The translations under genes and the position numbers were made by a program. From an uncultured Blautia sp. (lineage in GTDB: Bacteria; Bacillota_A; Clostridia; Lachnospirales; Lachnospiraceae): a stretch of DNA of 16,996 bases. Each line of letters begins with the position of its first letter. Position 1 is the first letter of the stretch. Positions 16,252 through 16,996 of the stretch are shown here, piece by piece. The stretch covers positions 1-16,996 of the forward strand of contig CAJLTE010000072.1 in NCBI GenBank assembly GCA_905209435.1, given 5' to 3'. The notes below the pieces were generated by a model that had not been told where the DNA came from, made no database searches, and saw only the letters and a program-made list of their open reading frames with translations.

Positions 16252-16281
16252 ATTAGGGACAAAATATCTTTTGACCCTAAT
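16252..16281 (-). promoter_or_regulatory. 30-bp palindrome just upstream of the unknown gene's ribosome binding site
   Basis: ATTAGGG (16252-16258) pairs with CCCTAAT (16275-16281). After one A-A mismatch CAAAA (16260-16264) pairs with TTTTG (16269-16273), leaving a 4-nt TATC loop. As RNA it would end about 16 nt before the start codon, next to the GAGAGG site. As DNA its symmetry also fits a repressor operator. No T-run follows on the minus strand, so it is not a standard terminator for glf. Confidence 0.6.
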
Positions 16282-16373
16282 ATCTTATTAGTCATTCAGC
16301 ACAATTTATCCTCTCCGTTATCTACCGTAACCCGGCAGACACTTTCAAGCTCATTCCACCTGACAGATCAGAC

Positions 16374-16996
16374 TTACTGTTCTTCATAAGTAAGCTCTGT
16401 CTCCGCAAGTGCCAGTGCCTCTTCGATAACCTGATCCATATCCATATAACGGTACATACCAAGTCTTCCGCCGAAAATCACATTCTTCTCCTCTAATGCA
16501 CGACGCTCGTACTTGTCAAACAACTCGCTGTTCTTCGGATCATTTACCGGATAATACGGCTCTTTGCCCTTCTCCCATGCTGCAGGATACTCTCTGGTGA
16601 TCACAGTTTTCGGCTGTGTACCAAATTCAAAATGCTTATGTTCGATAATTCTTGTGTACGGAACTTCATAGTCTGTATAATTGACAACTGCATTACCCTG
16701 ATAGTTACCCATATCCAGGACTTCTGTCTCGAATCTTAAAGATCTGTATTCCAGCTCTCCATAGCAATAATCATAAAATTCATCGATCATACCTGTAAAG
16801 AGTATCTTGTCTGCCTGTGCAGTCAGCTCCTCTCTGTTTGCAAAGAAATCTGTATTCAGGCATACCTGTACACCTTCAAGAAGCTTTTTCACTATACGTG
16901 TGTAGCCACCTTTCGGAATTCCCTGATAAGGATCCTTAAAGTAGTTATTATCATAAGTATAACGCAAAGGCAGTCTTTTTATGATAAATGCCGGCA
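16374..16996 (-). CDS. glf: UDP-galactopyranose mutase (Glf), C-terminal part; 5' end outside window
   Basis: This FAD enzyme interconverts UDP-galactopyranose and UDP-galactofuranose, the donor for galactofuranose in surface glycans. The frame is open to the window edge, showing 206 C-terminal codons of an expected 370-390. The FAD-binding N terminus is missing. Family blocks are IIKRLPLRYTYDNNYF, DPYQGIPKGGYT, GELEYRSLRFE, YTRIIEHKHFEFG and FGGRLGMYRYMDMDQVI. The arginine of PLRYTY and the one of YTRII lie about 104 residues apart, matching the spacing of the two active-site arginines (174 and 280) of the Klebsiella enzyme. The next gene is 138 bp downstream. No clear terminator follows. 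Confidence 0.95.
   Translation of the reverse strand, partial: PAFIIKRLPLRYTYDNNYFKDPYQGIPKGGYTRIVKKLLEGVQVCLNTDFFANREELTAQADKILFTGMIDEFYDYCYGELEYRSLRFETEVLDMGNYQGNAVVNYTDYEVPYTRIIEHKHFEFGTQPKTVITREYPAAWEKGKEPYYPVNDPKNSELFDKYERRALEEKNVIFGGRLGMYRYMDMDQVIEEALALAETELTYEEQ

Overview
The window looks like chromosomal DNA from a low-to-moderate GC Firmicute of class Clostridia, probably a gut Lachnospiraceae. This rests on the protein sequences, the strong AGGAGG-type ribosome binding sites, the era-recO-glyS gene order and the single-chain (alpha2-type) glycyl-tRNA synthetase. The species is inferred loosely. I see no phage, insertion sequence, CRISPR, tRNA or rRNA, and coding density is high.

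Left end (1-2975, + strand): three dTDP-L-rhamnose genes, rmlA (5' end cut by the window edge), rmlB and rmlD. rmlC is not in the window. The unit ends at a perfect 23-bp inverted repeat (3035-3083), which also serves as the terminator for the converging genes on the other strand.

Centre (3187-8999, - strand): a six-gene unit read from right to left. It encodes an NRAMP-fold transporter, PxpB (KipI family), PxpC (KipA family), a biotin carboxyl carrier protein, a biotin carboxylase and PxpA (LamB/YcsF family). PxpABC is the prokaryotic ATP-dependent 5-oxoprolinase, which turns pyroglutamate into glutamate. The biotin carboxylase and carrier protein sit inside the pxp unit with no carboxyltransferase subunit nearby. 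KipI/KipA-type domains form the carboxyltransferase of urea carboxylase, so the operon carries, as separate proteins, all the parts of a urea-carboxylase-like enzyme. The transporter lacks the NRAMP metal-binding residues and may carry the organic substrate. A good promoter (9042-9070) precedes the unit, and two hairpins separate the transporter gene from the enzyme genes. This is the most interesting part of the window.

Right part (9253-16996, - strand): housekeeping genes in transcription order: glf (UDP-galactopyranose mutase, 5' end outside the window), an unrecognised 194-aa protein, an M16C presequence-protease-like metallopeptidase, era, recO and glyS. glyS has its own strong promoter and a leader of about 175 nt with no visible T-box, and it ends at an intrinsic terminator. 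The rhamnose genes and glf at the two ends both supply sugar nucleotides for surface polysaccharides, but they are far apart and on opposite strands.

Several start codons were moved from the longest reading frame to internal ATGs with well-placed ribosome binding sites (accB, pxpB, pxpC, glyS). accC appears to start at TTG.
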